Source: Oleiphilus sp.
GTDB taxonomy: Bacteria > Pseudomonadota > Gammaproteobacteria > Pseudomonadales > Oleiphilaceae
DNA: 64,000 nt
Reading direction: 5' to 3'
Assembly (NCBI GenBank): GCA_006212045.1
Contig: PZPK01000008.1
Location: forward strand, 1-64,000
The translations under genes were made by a program, and so were the position numbers. Positions 30,049 through 38,903 of this stretch are shown here, one piece after another; the stretch's first letter is position 1, and every line of letters begins with the position of its first letter. The notes under the pieces are model-generated. The model saw nothing but the letters and a program-made list of their open reading frames with translations, was not told the origin of the DNA and made no database searches.

Positions 30049-30636
30049 CTAGCTGACAGAACCAAAATATTCGGGCTTCACTAACTGAAAAGCCCAGGGC
30101 TTATGTTGCTCGATTTCGGTCAATGACAAGCCTCTTAACTCGTATGGAAGCACCAGCCATTTTCGCGTGTGATGCAAGCAATAGTCTGGCCTTAGACTCA
30201 CGCGTTGGGCGCCCTCTCTGAGGTAAACGGTTGCGATTCGTGTATCACGCGGCATATTTCTCTTTAGCTGACGCCGCAACCTTGCCAGCACAGTATCGAT
30301 GCTATACCCCGAAGCGAAGACGTCATCGACGATCAACAGTCGATCGTCTGCATTGAGGTGATCTATCAGATATTGTGTTCCATGGACTCGAATGCTGGCA
30401 GACCTATCAGGATCGGCGTGATAGTCCGGCAAACCGCGATAAGACGTTCGCACTGAAATATGGTCGGTTTCAACACCAAGTGCCTGCAGACATTCCTGAA
30501 CATAGATGCCTATGGCACTGCCTCCACGCCACAACCCCACGATCATCGTCGGCCGGAAACCGCTGCCATGGATCTGACAGGCCAACCGAAACGCGTCCTC
30601 CATGAGGCGCTGCTCATCAAGAAATTCCTTATCCAC
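30049..30636 (-). CDS. Phosphoribosyltransferase-family protein A
   Basis: A 195-residue protein with the PRPP-binding loop DRLLIVDDVFASGYSIDTVL and an N-terminal GLWRGGSAIGIYVQE, the arrangement of hypoxanthine/xanthine phosphoribosyltransferase-like enzymes. The base substrate is unknown. The start is a GTG with AGGAGG eleven bases upstream. It is clearly paralogous to the divergent gene at 30753 (shared WRGG-x2-IGI-x-VQE and RLLIVDDVF), a likely old duplication. Confidence 0.8.
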   Translation of the reverse strand: MDKEFLDEQRLMEDAFRLACQIHGSGFRPTMIVGLWRGGSAIGIYVQECLQALGVETDHISVRTSYRGLPDYHADPDRSASIRVHGTQYLIDHLNADDRLLIVDDVFASGYSIDTVLARLRRQLKRNMPRDTRIATVYLREGAQRVSLRPDYCLHHTRKWLVLPYELRGLSLTEIEQHKPWAFQLVKPEYFGSVS

Positions 30637-30752
30637 GCAAGAACACCCCTCCTATCGTCTGAAATATTGATCCATTTTAAGGCTTAGCATAACATGCGTG
30701 CACGCTGGCTTGCTGGCCAAAAAACAACCTTTATCAACGTCGGTCCTCCATC

Positions 30753-31319
30753 ATGAATCAGAAGCGCTTTCTCAGCGCTCAGTCCTTGCTCCAGGACGCT
30801 TACGAGCTCGCCGCGCGGATATTGGAAAGCGGATTCAAACCGACGTTCATGATCGCCGTATGGCGCGGTGGCGTGCCGATAGGCATCGCGGTTCAGGAAT
30901 ACCTCGCTGTGCATGGCATTGAGACAGACAATATCGCCATCCGCAGCAGTTCCTACGACAATGGCATCGACCGGAAAAAAAATAGCGTTCGCGTGGACGG
31001 CCTGAACTATCTGATCAAGAACATACAGCATACTGACCGCTTGTTGATCGTGGATGATGTGTTTGACACGGGCCGCTCGATCGATGCCATTATTACGCAA
31101 CTGAAACAGGCAACGCGATTGAACATGCCTGAAGAGATCCGGGTCGCGGTGCCGTTTTACAAACCGGACAGGAACAAGACCTCACGCATTCCTGATTACT
31201 ATCTCCATAAAACGCAGGCCTGGCTCAAGTTTCCTCACTCCATCGAAGGTCTGAGCAAGGAGGAGTTGGCCCAAGAGCGCCCGGAATTGTTCTCGATTAT
31301 TCGGCAATATCTGGACTGA
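30753..31319 (+). CDS. Phosphoribosyltransferase-family protein B
   Basis: A 188-residue PRPP-dependent enzyme candidate with AVWRGGVPIGIAVQEYL and the PRPP loop TDRLLIVDDVFDTGRSIDAI. It has the common D-T-G in the loop, while the divergent paralogue has A-S-G. The purine or other base acted on is not known. The ATG at 30753 has no strong Shine-Dalgarno. The 116-bp gap to the paralogue must hold both promoters. It is convergent with the FRG-domain gene. Confidence 0.8.
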   Translation: MNQKRFLSAQSLLQDAYELAARILESGFKPTFMIAVWRGGVPIGIAVQEYLAVHGIETDNIAIRSSSYDNGIDRKKNSVRVDGLNYLIKNIQHTDRLLIVDDVFDTGRSIDAIITQLKQATRLNMPEEIRVAVPFYKPDRNKTSRIPDYYLHKTQAWLKFPHSIEGLSKEELAQERPELFSIIRQYLD

Positions 31320-31342
31320 ACAATCTTTCTGACAGGGGCGCC

Positions 31343-32122
31343 CTATTGACGAGGGTTATAATGCCGCTTCAACCACTTACTGAGTCCCTGCAAGCCCGGG
31401 AACAGTACTCTTTCGGTGATGTTGGCCTGATCCAGTTTGTCCCTGATTTCCCACTTGATCGCGCTCGGAACGATAATGCGCTCACATTCCACCTGACTCA
31501 ACACTGCGTCCATGGTCAGGGTCGGGTTTGAGGTAATTGAAAACAGACCATGCTGGTTCACGATCCTGGCATCAATGGCCGGCGGTTCAAAAAACACAAA
31601 GAACTCGTCATCATGCAACTGCTCAAACGCGTTCAGGTCGAGCACCAGACTATCCAGCATATCTACGGTAAACACATTGCCGCCTTCGCGGTCCAGACAG
31701 TCTTTCAATACTTTGGGTAACTGACGGTAGGATTCATGATAATTCACTTTCCATATCACCCCGTCCAAACCCGAATGATCAATATCCGCCGTGGCAAAGT
31801 GCATTCCGACAAAAGGCGAATATGTCCAGTCAAGTAATCGGGTCGGTAATCCGTGATGCTGAGCCATCGTCAGCCAATGCCAGATCGAGTCATCGGACTG
31901 GAAACTGTCGTGCCCGTATTTTTTGAAGTTACGCAACAGATGCTTTTCGAGTTGGCCATACTGCCCTCCCATACGCATCAGGGAAGTTTTCAAATCGAAG
32001 GCACTGTTGGACAAGCCCCTGAATACAAAGGGCGATCGGTATCTTTGAATCGCCTCATTCCATGCCCCGGAAAATAATAATTCCTGCAAATGATCCCAGG
32101 ATTGTGCTACCAGCTCACGCAT
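31343..32122 (-). CDS. FRG-domain protein
   Basis: A 259-residue protein with the FRG domain: SPFVFRGLSNSAFDLKTSL gives the namesake FxFRG, and WHWLTMAQHHGLPTRLLDWTYSPFVGMHFA is the second conserved block. FRG domains have no established activity; they occur alone or joined to other domains, some in mobile regions. A strong GGGAGG lies before the ATG. It is the second gene after a small lipoprotein on the minus strand. Confidence 0.8.
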   Translation of the reverse strand: MRELVAQSWDHLQELLFSGAWNEAIQRYRSPFVFRGLSNSAFDLKTSLMRMGGQYGQLEKHLLRNFKKYGHDSFQSDDSIWHWLTMAQHHGLPTRLLDWTYSPFVGMHFATADIDHSGLDGVIWKVNYHESYRQLPKVLKDCLDREGGNVFTVDMLDSLVLDLNAFEQLHDDEFFVFFEPPAIDARIVNQHGLFSITSNPTLTMDAVLSQVECERIIVPSAIKWEIRDKLDQANITERVLFPGLQGLSKWLKRHYNPRQ

Positions 32123-32139
32123 AGATACCTCCCATGGCG

Positions 32140-32370
32140 CTATAAACGTTGCTCTTCGTACTCTTCGTATGACTGGCCATAACGGGCCTTGCAGTCCTCG
32201 TAGACGGTGCGGTGCATTTCCTGCTCACAACTTTGTAACCTGTTTTCCTGAATCACCTGATAGACCTGCTTGCCTGAGCAAGCCCCCAGAATCATCGCCA
32301 GCCAGAAAACCAAAATCAGTCTACTACAGATAGTTTCTTTGCGTGTCTGACATGCCTGCTTTGAAATCAT
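32140..32370 (-). CDS. Small lipoprotein, function unknown
   Basis: The ORF track extends this frame to 232 residues across the start of srkA, but the real gene is probably the last 76 codons, from the ATG at 32370 with AGGAA six bases upstream. The product has a basic start, a hydrophobic segment and a lipobox LGAC with C31 as the lipidated residue, followed by a short mature part with two cysteines and an acidic end (YEEYEEQ). It lies 17 bases before the FRG gene. No family recognised. Confidence 0.6.
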   Translation of the reverse strand: MISKQACQTRKETICSRLILVFWLAMILGACSGKQVYQVIQENRLQSCEQEMHRTVYEDCKARYGQSYEEYEEQRL

Positions 32371-32448
32371 TGCCGTTCCTGCCATAGTTTCCAAACTTTC
32401 CAAGCTCTCAAGTGCTACAATCTCGCTTTTCCCAAACGGTAGCATATT

Positions 32449-33426
32449 TTGGATCATCCCTACGAACAACTCACTCCCGATCTGGTGATCGATGCAGTCG
32501 AATCCCTCGGCATGATCAGCGATCAGCGTATCTTTCCGCTCAACAGCTATGAAAACCGCGTCTACCAGATCGGCATTGAGGATGCCACGCCGCTGATTGC
32601 AAAATTCTATCGCCCGGAGCGCTGGACGGACGCGGCCATCCAAGAGGAACACCAGTTTACCCTGGACTTGCTCGACCAGGACATCTCCGTGGTTGCGCCA
32701 ATGGTGTTTGATGGCCAGACACTGTTTGAGTTCAAAGGTTACCGCTTTTCTCTGTTTCCGCGCCAGGGCGGCTATGCCCCCGAAATCGAGGTACCGGACA
32801 CCCTTTTCCGGATTGGTCGCAATGTCGGCCGGATACATCTGATGGGCTCTTCAAAAACATTCGAGCACCGACGCAGCCTTAACATTGAAACCTGGGCCAA
32901 CGACAGCCAGGCATTCCTGCTCGAAAACGAGTTTATTCCCCTGAGCCTTTGCACAGCTTACGAAACCCTGACGCGGGACATCATAGACAAGATAAACCGG
33001 CTTTGGCAAAGCAACAGCTTTGACACCATTCGTCTGCATGGCGATTGCCACATCGGCAATATACTCTGGAGGGATGATCTGGCCCATTTTGTAGATTTCG
33101 ATGATTGCATTAATGGCCCGGCCATTCAGGATATCTGGCTGCTGCTGTCGGGCGATCGACATGCCCAAACGGGTCAACTGATCGAATTTGTTGAAGGCTA
33201 CGAAGAGTTTTTCCCCTTCGACCCGCGTCAACTGCAACTGATCGAAACCCTGCGTACCCTGCGTATGATGCATTATGCAGCATGGCTGGCCAGACGTTGG
33301 CAGGACCCGGCTTTTCCGATGCACTTCCCCTGGTTTAACACCGAGCGCTATTGGTCATCCCATGTACTCGAATTACGCGAACAATTCGCTTTACTGGATG
33401 AACCGGCATTAAAATTGGCACCTTGA
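32449..33426 (+). CDS. srkA: Stress response Ser/Thr protein kinase SrkA (YihE)
   Basis: A kinase-like protein that in E. coli protects against stress-induced death, possibly linked to MazEF. The sequence follows E. coli SrkA: LNSYENRVYQI, AKFYRPERWTD, EEHQFTLDL, RLHGDCHIGNILWRD (catalytic loop) and FVDFDDCINGPAIQDIW (metal-binding aspartate). Length is 325 residues, as expected. The start is a TTG (or an ATT one codon earlier), since a stop precedes. No dsbA follows; a small membrane protein gene does. Confidence 0.93.
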   Translation: MDHPYEQLTPDLVIDAVESLGMISDQRIFPLNSYENRVYQIGIEDATPLIAKFYRPERWTDAAIQEEHQFTLDLLDQDISVVAPMVFDGQTLFEFKGYRFSLFPRQGGYAPEIEVPDTLFRIGRNVGRIHLMGSSKTFEHRRSLNIETWANDSQAFLLENEFIPLSLCTAYETLTRDIIDKINRLWQSNSFDTIRLHGDCHIGNILWRDDLAHFVDFDDCINGPAIQDIWLLLSGDRHAQTGQLIEFVEGYEEFFPFDPRQLQLIETLRTLRMMHYAAWLARRWQDPAFPMHFPWFNTERYWSSHVLELREQFALLDEPALKLAP

Positions 33427-33457
33427 ACCCAGAGAAAAGGATAAACAGTCAGGCAAT

Positions 33458-33847
33458 ATGAACGATACACACCAGACATCCGCCCCGGTTTTGCAACATC
33501 GCGCGCCTTTGATCATTCTGAGCGCGCTGGCAGGCATTATCGCGACATTTATCTTCCTAGAGTCACAGGGCCTGCTCAAACATAGCGCAGAAAAGGACCA
33601 GTTTGCGCTGAGTCAGTACAAGGCCGTGCTGATTGATCAGCAGCAGAATAGCCAGTATCGTTTGTCTCACAAGGCCTCGCACCAGCATGCTCGTTGTATC
33701 GAAGGTTTCCTGTTTATTCAGGCCGACACTAACCCGGCCATGAAAGGCTTGCTGGTCGACTATAAAAACCGTGGTATAAAATGCGCATCACTGGCCGTGC
33801 CAGACAGCATTGATTCAAAAACTGAAGAGCGTTCGCAAACCCAATGA
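33458..33847 (+). CDS. Small single-pass membrane protein, unknown
   Basis: A 129-residue protein with one hydrophobic segment at about residues 18-36 (LIILSALAGIIATFIFLES) after a short cytoplasmic part, so the rest is probably periplasmic. Two cysteines (HARCIEGF and IKCASL) might pair. The stop overlaps the cmoA ATG, indicating coupling with cmoA. I do not recognise the family. Confidence 0.65.
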   Translation: MNDTHQTSAPVLQHRAPLIILSALAGIIATFIFLESQGLLKHSAEKDQFALSQYKAVLIDQQQNSQYRLSHKASHQHARCIEGFLFIQADTNPAMKGLLVDYKNRGIKCASLAVPDSIDSKTEERSQTQ

Positions 33848-34578
33848 GCAACCAGGGTCCAGACAATCTGTTTGCCTCACCCTTGGAAAAGGTGAAAGAG
33901 TTCGCGTTTGACGAGGCCGTCGCACGCGTATTCCCCGACATGATCCAGCGCTCGGTACCTGGCTACACCACGATCATTCCGATGATCGGCCTGATTACCC
34001 AGAAATACGCCCAAAACGGCTCACTTTGCTATGATTTGGGCTGCTCCCTCGGCGCTTCCACACTGGCCATGCGGCACGGTTTGCAGGGAAAAAACTGCCG
34101 CCTCATCGGTGTTGATAACTCGGCCTCCATGATTGAACGCTGTCACCACTATGTCGAACTCGACAATGAACAGACCCCGGTAGAGCTTATTTGTGATGAT
34201 ATCCGCACACTGGAGCTGAAACCCTGTTCCGTAGTGACGCTTAACTTTACCTTGCAGTTTGTGCCCGAAATCGAGCGCAGGGCCCTGCTCGAGAAAATCG
34301 CCAACGCGCTGGTTCCGGGTGGCGCCCTGATCCTGTCCGAAAAGCTGGTGTTTGATCAGCCGGAAATCCAGTCATCGCTGGAAGATTTGCATTGGTTGTT
34401 CAAAAAAGCCAATGGCTACAGTGAGTTGGAAATCGCCCAAAAACGCAGCGCAATTGAAAACGTGCTGGTCCCGGAATCGCTCGAAACACACATTGAGCGT
34501 TTGGGCCAAGCTGGATTCAATCTGGTGACGCCCTGGTATAAGTGCTTCAATTTCTGCTCAATGCTGGCTGTCAAATAA
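33844..34578 (+). CDS. cmoA: Carboxy-SAM synthase CmoA
   Basis: The enzyme makes carboxy-S-adenosylmethionine from SAM and prephenate, the donor for CmoB. The 244-residue protein contains PGYTTIIPMIGLI, CYDLGCSLGASTLAM (SAM-fold motif) and VTLNFTLQFVP, all typical of CmoA. It directly precedes cmoB. The two make uridine-5-oxyacetic acid at the wobble position of tRNAs. Confidence 0.96.
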   Translation: MSNQGPDNLFASPLEKVKEFAFDEAVARVFPDMIQRSVPGYTTIIPMIGLITQKYAQNGSLCYDLGCSLGASTLAMRHGLQGKNCRLIGVDNSASMIERCHHYVELDNEQTPVELICDDIRTLELKPCSVVTLNFTLQFVPEIERRALLEKIANALVPGGALILSEKLVFDQPEIQSSLEDLHWLFKKANGYSELEIAQKRSAIENVLVPESLETHIERLGQAGFNLVTPWYKCFNFCSMLAVK

Positions 34579-34581
34579 GCC

Positions 34582-35568
34582 ATGCTGGACTACCAAACCC
34601 TTTATCGGGAGCTTCTCGATTTCATGCGCACCAGCAGCCTGAGTCCCTGGCTGGAGTCGCTTGAGCCACTATTACAACTAAAACTTCAGGAACGACCGCA
34701 TGGCGATCTGGGTCGCTGGCTGGCGGCATTTGAGGAATTACCGGATATCCAGCCAGACCACGTCCATCTGGATCAGGGCCGTGTCGGTGCCAGTATCGAC
34801 ACGGAACTCGGAAGCGAGCGACGACAGGAATTGGAAAACACCCTGAAAAAACTGAGTCCCTGGCGCAAGGGACCCTATGAACTGTTTGGTGTCCACATCG
34901 ATACCGAATGGCGATCCGACTGGAAATGGGACCGCATCATCGAGCATATCAGCCCGTTGCATAACAGGCAGGTACTCGATGTCGGCTGCGGGTCAGGCTA
35001 TCACTGTTGGCGAATGCTGTCAGCCGGTGCGCGCCGGGTCATTGGCATCGATCCGAGCTACCTGTTTCTGATCCAGTTCGAGGCGATAAAAAAGTATTGT
35101 GGTGCAAATGCGCCGATTCATTTGCTACCAGTACGCATGGAGGACGTTACTCCCGGACTGGAGGCATTCGATACGACCTTCTCGATGGGAGTGCTGTACC
35201 ATCGCCGCTCGCCGATTGATCACCTGCTGGAGTTAAAGGGCACGCTCAGAAAAGGTGGCGAACTGGTACTGGAAACACTCGTCATCGATGGTGACGCGGG
35301 GCACTGCATGATGCCTGAAGGTCGATATGCCATGATGCGCAATGTCTGGTTTATTCCCAGCATACCCAGCCTTGAACTCTGGTTGCGTCGGGCCGGTTTC
35401 AGAGACGTACGTTGCATTGAAAGCAATCGCACAACGACGCGGGAACAAAGAGCGACACAGTGGATGCAATTCCAGTCATTGGAAAATTTTCTCGATGCCA
35501 AGGATCCCGGCCTTACGATCGAAGGCTACACTGCCCCCAAACGCGCAACTTTTGTCGCGACCAAATAG
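34582..35568 (+). CDS. cmoB: tRNA U34 carboxymethyltransferase CmoB
   Basis: Transfers the carboxymethyl group of carboxy-SAM to 5-hydroxyuridine-34 of tRNA. The sequence has GPYELFGVHIDTEWRSDWKWDR, LDVGCGSGYHCWRML and FSMGVLYHRRSP, characteristic of CmoB. Length is 328 residues, normal. It starts three bases after the cmoA stop. Confidence 0.97.
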   Translation: MLDYQTLYRELLDFMRTSSLSPWLESLEPLLQLKLQERPHGDLGRWLAAFEELPDIQPDHVHLDQGRVGASIDTELGSERRQELENTLKKLSPWRKGPYELFGVHIDTEWRSDWKWDRIIEHISPLHNRQVLDVGCGSGYHCWRMLSAGARRVIGIDPSYLFLIQFEAIKKYCGANAPIHLLPVRMEDVTPGLEAFDTTFSMGVLYHRRSPIDHLLELKGTLRKGGELVLETLVIDGDAGHCMMPEGRYAMMRNVWFIPSIPSLELWLRRAGFRDVRCIESNRTTTREQRATQWMQFQSLENFLDAKDPGLTIEGYTAPKRATFVATK

Positions 35569-35728
35569 GCAACCAGCCCGGATACCCCTTGTCCGTCATC
35601 ACTCTTGAAATATTAGATGCACGACTAAAAATTTGCCGTAAATCGTCTATGCTAAAAGAATCACTGGAGTGGAAATCATTACCTTCCTGCCACTAAAAAA
35701 AGAATGGAACAATTAAAGGGGCCCTGCC

Positions 35729-37372
35729 ATGAAGTGGTTTACTAATCTGAGCATCGGCACCAAGTTGCTCGTTTCCAATGGGCTACTGAGTGCCCTGGTC
35801 ATCACGCTTGCACTTGTTGCCATACAGCGACTGGAAGTTATCGAAGATAATGTCAGTAGTTCAAGCGAGGTATTGTATGCCGTCGACACCCTGTTACAGG
35901 CTGACAGAGACCTCTATCAGGCGCTGGTTGCCGAGCGTAGTATGATCTTTTCCAAGCCCGGTTCCGAACAGTTCACAAAGCTGGTGGATATCCATCGCGA
36001 AAATATTCGTCAGGCACGAGAGCGTATGGAAAAGTTCATGACCTATGCCCATGACAAGGCGATAGACGAAATGTATGCACAATACGCCAGTTATCGCGAT
36101 CAATGGGAACCCATCACTGAAAAGATCAGAGCCGAACGTGAAGCTGACACCCGAGCGGGCCGACGCACTGCGATCGACCTGAGCTTTGGTTCGGGTGAAA
36201 CCACATTTAACAAGATGCGCAACCAGATTGATTCCATGGTCGAATATACCGAACGTTATGCAGACAATACCAATGCGCAAACGGTTCGATCCATCACCAA
36301 AACGGTAGCGACAATATTCACGATCCTGGTCAGTGCTCTGTTGGTAGCAGCAGCAATCGCTATTCTCTTCCCCAGATTTATCGTCAAACCGATTCGGGAG
36401 ATGACAGGTCGAATCGATGAACTTGCCGGAGGTGGCGGCGATCTCACGCACTAAATCCGTGTTACTTCGGAAGACGAAATCGGGCAGATGGGTAATAGCG
36501 TCAACCGTTTTATTGATAGCCTGCGAGAACTGCTCGGGCAAATTGTTGTTCTGGGCACCCAGTTTGCAGAACACTCCAACAACCTGAAATCCAATTCCGA
36601 GAGAAACAACCAGCTCGCTTCGGATGCCTACAACGAAACCAATATGCTGGCGACCTCGATTACGGAAATGGCAGCCTCAGTCCAGGAAGTCGCACACAAT
36701 GCCAATGGCGCGGCCACTCAGTCTCAAACTGCCAGCAGTGAAAGTGACGCAGGCAAGGCCATCGTTGAAGCTACCAAAGACGTGATCTACACGCTTTCTG
36801 ACGATGTGCAGCGTTCGGCCGCAGCAATTGAAGCTCTGAAACAGGATACTGCCAAGATTGACGACGTCGTAAATGTCATACGGGGCATCGCAGAGCAAAC
36901 TAACCTACTGGCTTTGAATGCCGCGATTGAAGCCGCACGGGCCGGAGAGCAGGGTCGCGGATTTGCGGTCGTTGCGGATGAAGTCCGTGCGCTGGCCTCG
37001 CGCACCCAGTCATCTACCGACGAAATTCAGGAAATGATCAGCACCCTGCAGAATAGCGCTGAAGAAGCTTTCGCCACCATGCAGCACGGCAAGAATTCGG
37101 CCGAGCAAGCCGTTGAACAAGCGAATCGGGCCCGGGATTCACTTGAAACAATCACACAAGCGATTGCCATGATGGCCAATATGAATACTCAAATTGCAGC
37201 GGCCGCAGAGCAGCAGTCCGCCGTGTCCGGTGAAATCAGCGAAAATGCTAACAAACTCAAGCTATTCTCCAATGATGCCTCGGATGTATCGAACGACTTA
37301 AAAAGCTCAGCCACATCCATGTCCAGCATGACTGAACAGCTTGAAGAACGTCTTGGCAAGTTCAAACTATAG
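35729..37372 (+). pseudogene. Methyl-accepting chemotaxis protein interrupted by an in-frame stop
   Basis: Frames 35729-36454 and 36488-37372 lie in the same reading frame and together form a normal 547-codon chemoreceptor: membrane segment 1 (8-30), a helical ligand-binding region to about 190, membrane segment 2, HAMP, then the signalling hairpin with [26 protein letters not shown] at 36452-36454 cuts the HAMP domain after GGGGDLTH, just before [11 protein letters not shown] single change from AAA or CAA would explain it. The C-terminal part has an ATG at 36488 but no good ribosome site. It may be a true pseudogene, a sequencing error or a read-through case. Confidence 0.8.
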
Positions 37373-37593
37373 GCCAGCCCCTTGGCTTCTGGGATCTGCA
37401 GTCTTAAGCCAAAGCAACCTGACATGCCGACTCATGTGACCACTACTCGCAGTCTTCTCTGATAAGAGCGCGCGAACCAATAACTTTCCCCTTGTGTCAG
37501 CAGTGGCGCCCCCATGGGCGCTCCTGTCCGAGGTCCGAGCGACCAACATCCAGTCAAAATTTTCCACAGCGATACATAAGGGTGATCTGAATC

Positions 37594-37633
37594 CTCCGAA
37601 TTGCAGTAAATAGCAATAGAGACCAATTCGGAG
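37594..37633 (+). promoter_or_regulatory. SD-occluding inverted repeat ahead of the sigma factor
   Basis: CTCCGAATTG (37594-37603) pairs perfectly over 10 bp with CAATTCGGAG (37624-37633), leaving a 20-nt loop. The right arm contains the GGAG of the Shine-Dalgarno GGAGAG, whose ATG follows at 37640. In mRNA this stem would hide the ribosome binding site. It could be a thermometer-type or ligand-responsive leader, or a DNA operator; only the pairing is shown. Confidence 0.6.
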
Positions 37634-37639
37634 AGAAAG

Positions 37640-38869
37640 ATGACCAAGCTCATCAATGCGTCACTCGAGCAGGGTATTGAAGATTTGTTGGCAGACGGTG
37701 CGGTCGATGCCGAGCAAAGCTATTCCTCGCAGATCCAACGAATCCCGATGCTGTCCAAGGCAGACGAAAAGGCGGCTTATCAGGCGATGAACGCGGCCGT
37801 TCTGGCTCAGCTCTGTATTTTGACTGACTCGATTCAGCATCTGGAGATACTCAAGGACCTGATTCTGGAGCTGGAGTTCGAACGTCAACGTACCTCAGGC
37901 AAAGCAAAATCATCGCTCGTTGACGATCTTAACCTGATTGGTCTGATTGATGACCTGCAAACCTATCTGTATTTCAAGGATCGTCGACGCATTCAGCAGT
38001 GCCGCCGCCAGCTCAAAAAGAAGCTCGCGCAGTGGCTCCCACCAGGTTATTTGGTGAATGATAGAGTCAATAAACTTCAGAAAAGGCTCAACAAAGCGGA
38101 TGAGCGCCGGGATGCACGTGCGATACGCAAGCGTATCCTAAAAGCCTCTCAGGGTTACCTGAACAACAGAAACAGACTTTCCAAAGCGAACCTGAGACTG
38201 GTCTTTAGTGTCGCAAACAAGTTCAGGTATCTGGGCCTACCTTACGAAGACCTTGTGCAGGAGGGCAGCCTCGGGCTGATCAAAGCCATAGAACGCTTCG
38301 ACCCCAAACGGGGCTTTCAATTTTCGACTTATGCTTACCGGGTCATCAGTCAGACCATCCACCTAGCACTCGACAAGCATTCACATCTGGTGCGTAAACC
38401 GTTCAGACAACTGCGCGAAAAGGCGGTAGTCGACCAGACTCGGAATCGTCTGGAACAGGCTTTGGGGCATGCACCAAACGCTCAGGAACTGGAACAGGCG
38501 CTTCCGGATCATTTGGAAGACAAGACACCGCATATTGAGCGTAACATCCAGCCCACGGCAGATATATCAACATTAAACCTGAAAAGTCCTGACCCGGAGG
38601 ATCATGCAGAGCTCGATCTCTCAGCGCAGGCCTTTCAAACACAGCTGCTAAAGCATAAAGCTGTGCTCAACCAGGCGATCGCGAAGCTTGATGCGAGAAC
38701 CCAGCGCATTCTGCGCATGCGCTTCGGGCTTGATATCAGTCACAACTACACGCTTAAGGAGATTAGCGATAACCTGTCGATCTCTGGCGAGCGAGTGCGT
38801 CAAATCGCCAAGAAAGGCGTACTTGAGCTGCGGGAACATTTGAATATCAACGAGACAGAATGGCAGTAG
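37640..38869 (+). CDS. Sigma-70-family RNA polymerase sigma factor, divergent
   Basis: A 409-residue sigma factor. Region 2 is clear (ANLRLVFSVANKFRYLGLPYEDLVQEGSLGLIKAIERFDPKRGFQFSTYAYRVI) and region 4 has the helix-turn-helix YTLKEISDNLSISGERVRQIAKKGV. Region 2.4 (TYAYRVISQTIHLALDKHSHLVRKP) differs from the RpoD/RpoS consensus TYATWWIRQAI, so promoter recognition may differ. The N-terminus has a region 1.2-like stretch and an extra basic helical insertion (about 100-170). It is longer than RpoS and RpoH and shorter than RpoD. Its leader carries an SD-occluding stem. The regulon is unknown. Confidence 0.85.
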   Translation: MTKLINASLEQGIEDLLADGAVDAEQSYSSQIQRIPMLSKADEKAAYQAMNAAVLAQLCILTDSIQHLEILKDLILELEFERQRTSGKAKSSLVDDLNLIGLIDDLQTYLYFKDRRRIQQCRRQLKKKLAQWLPPGYLVNDRVNKLQKRLNKADERRDARAIRKRILKASQGYLNNRNRLSKANLRLVFSVANKFRYLGLPYEDLVQEGSLGLIKAIERFDPKRGFQFSTYAYRVISQTIHLALDKHSHLVRKPFRQLREKAVVDQTRNRLEQALGHAPNAQELEQALPDHLEDKTPHIERNIQPTADISTLNLKSPDPEDHAELDLSAQAFQTQLLKHKAVLNQAIAKLDARTQRILRMRFGLDISHNYTLKEISDNLSISGERVRQIAKKGVLELREHLNINETEWQ

Positions 38870-38903
38870 CAAGCTGTTTCAGTCACCGAGGGAGACCTGA
38901 AAA

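Noticed and set aside
32371-32838. N-terminal part of the 232-codon minus-strand ORF over srkA
   Set aside because: It lies opposite conserved srkA codons; only the last 76 codons, with their own ribosome site and lipobox, look real.
35600-35650. Possible FliA-type (sigma-28) promoter before the chemoreceptor
   Set aside because: GCCGTAAA resembles the -10 GCCGATAA, but no TAAA-type -35 stands at the right spacing.
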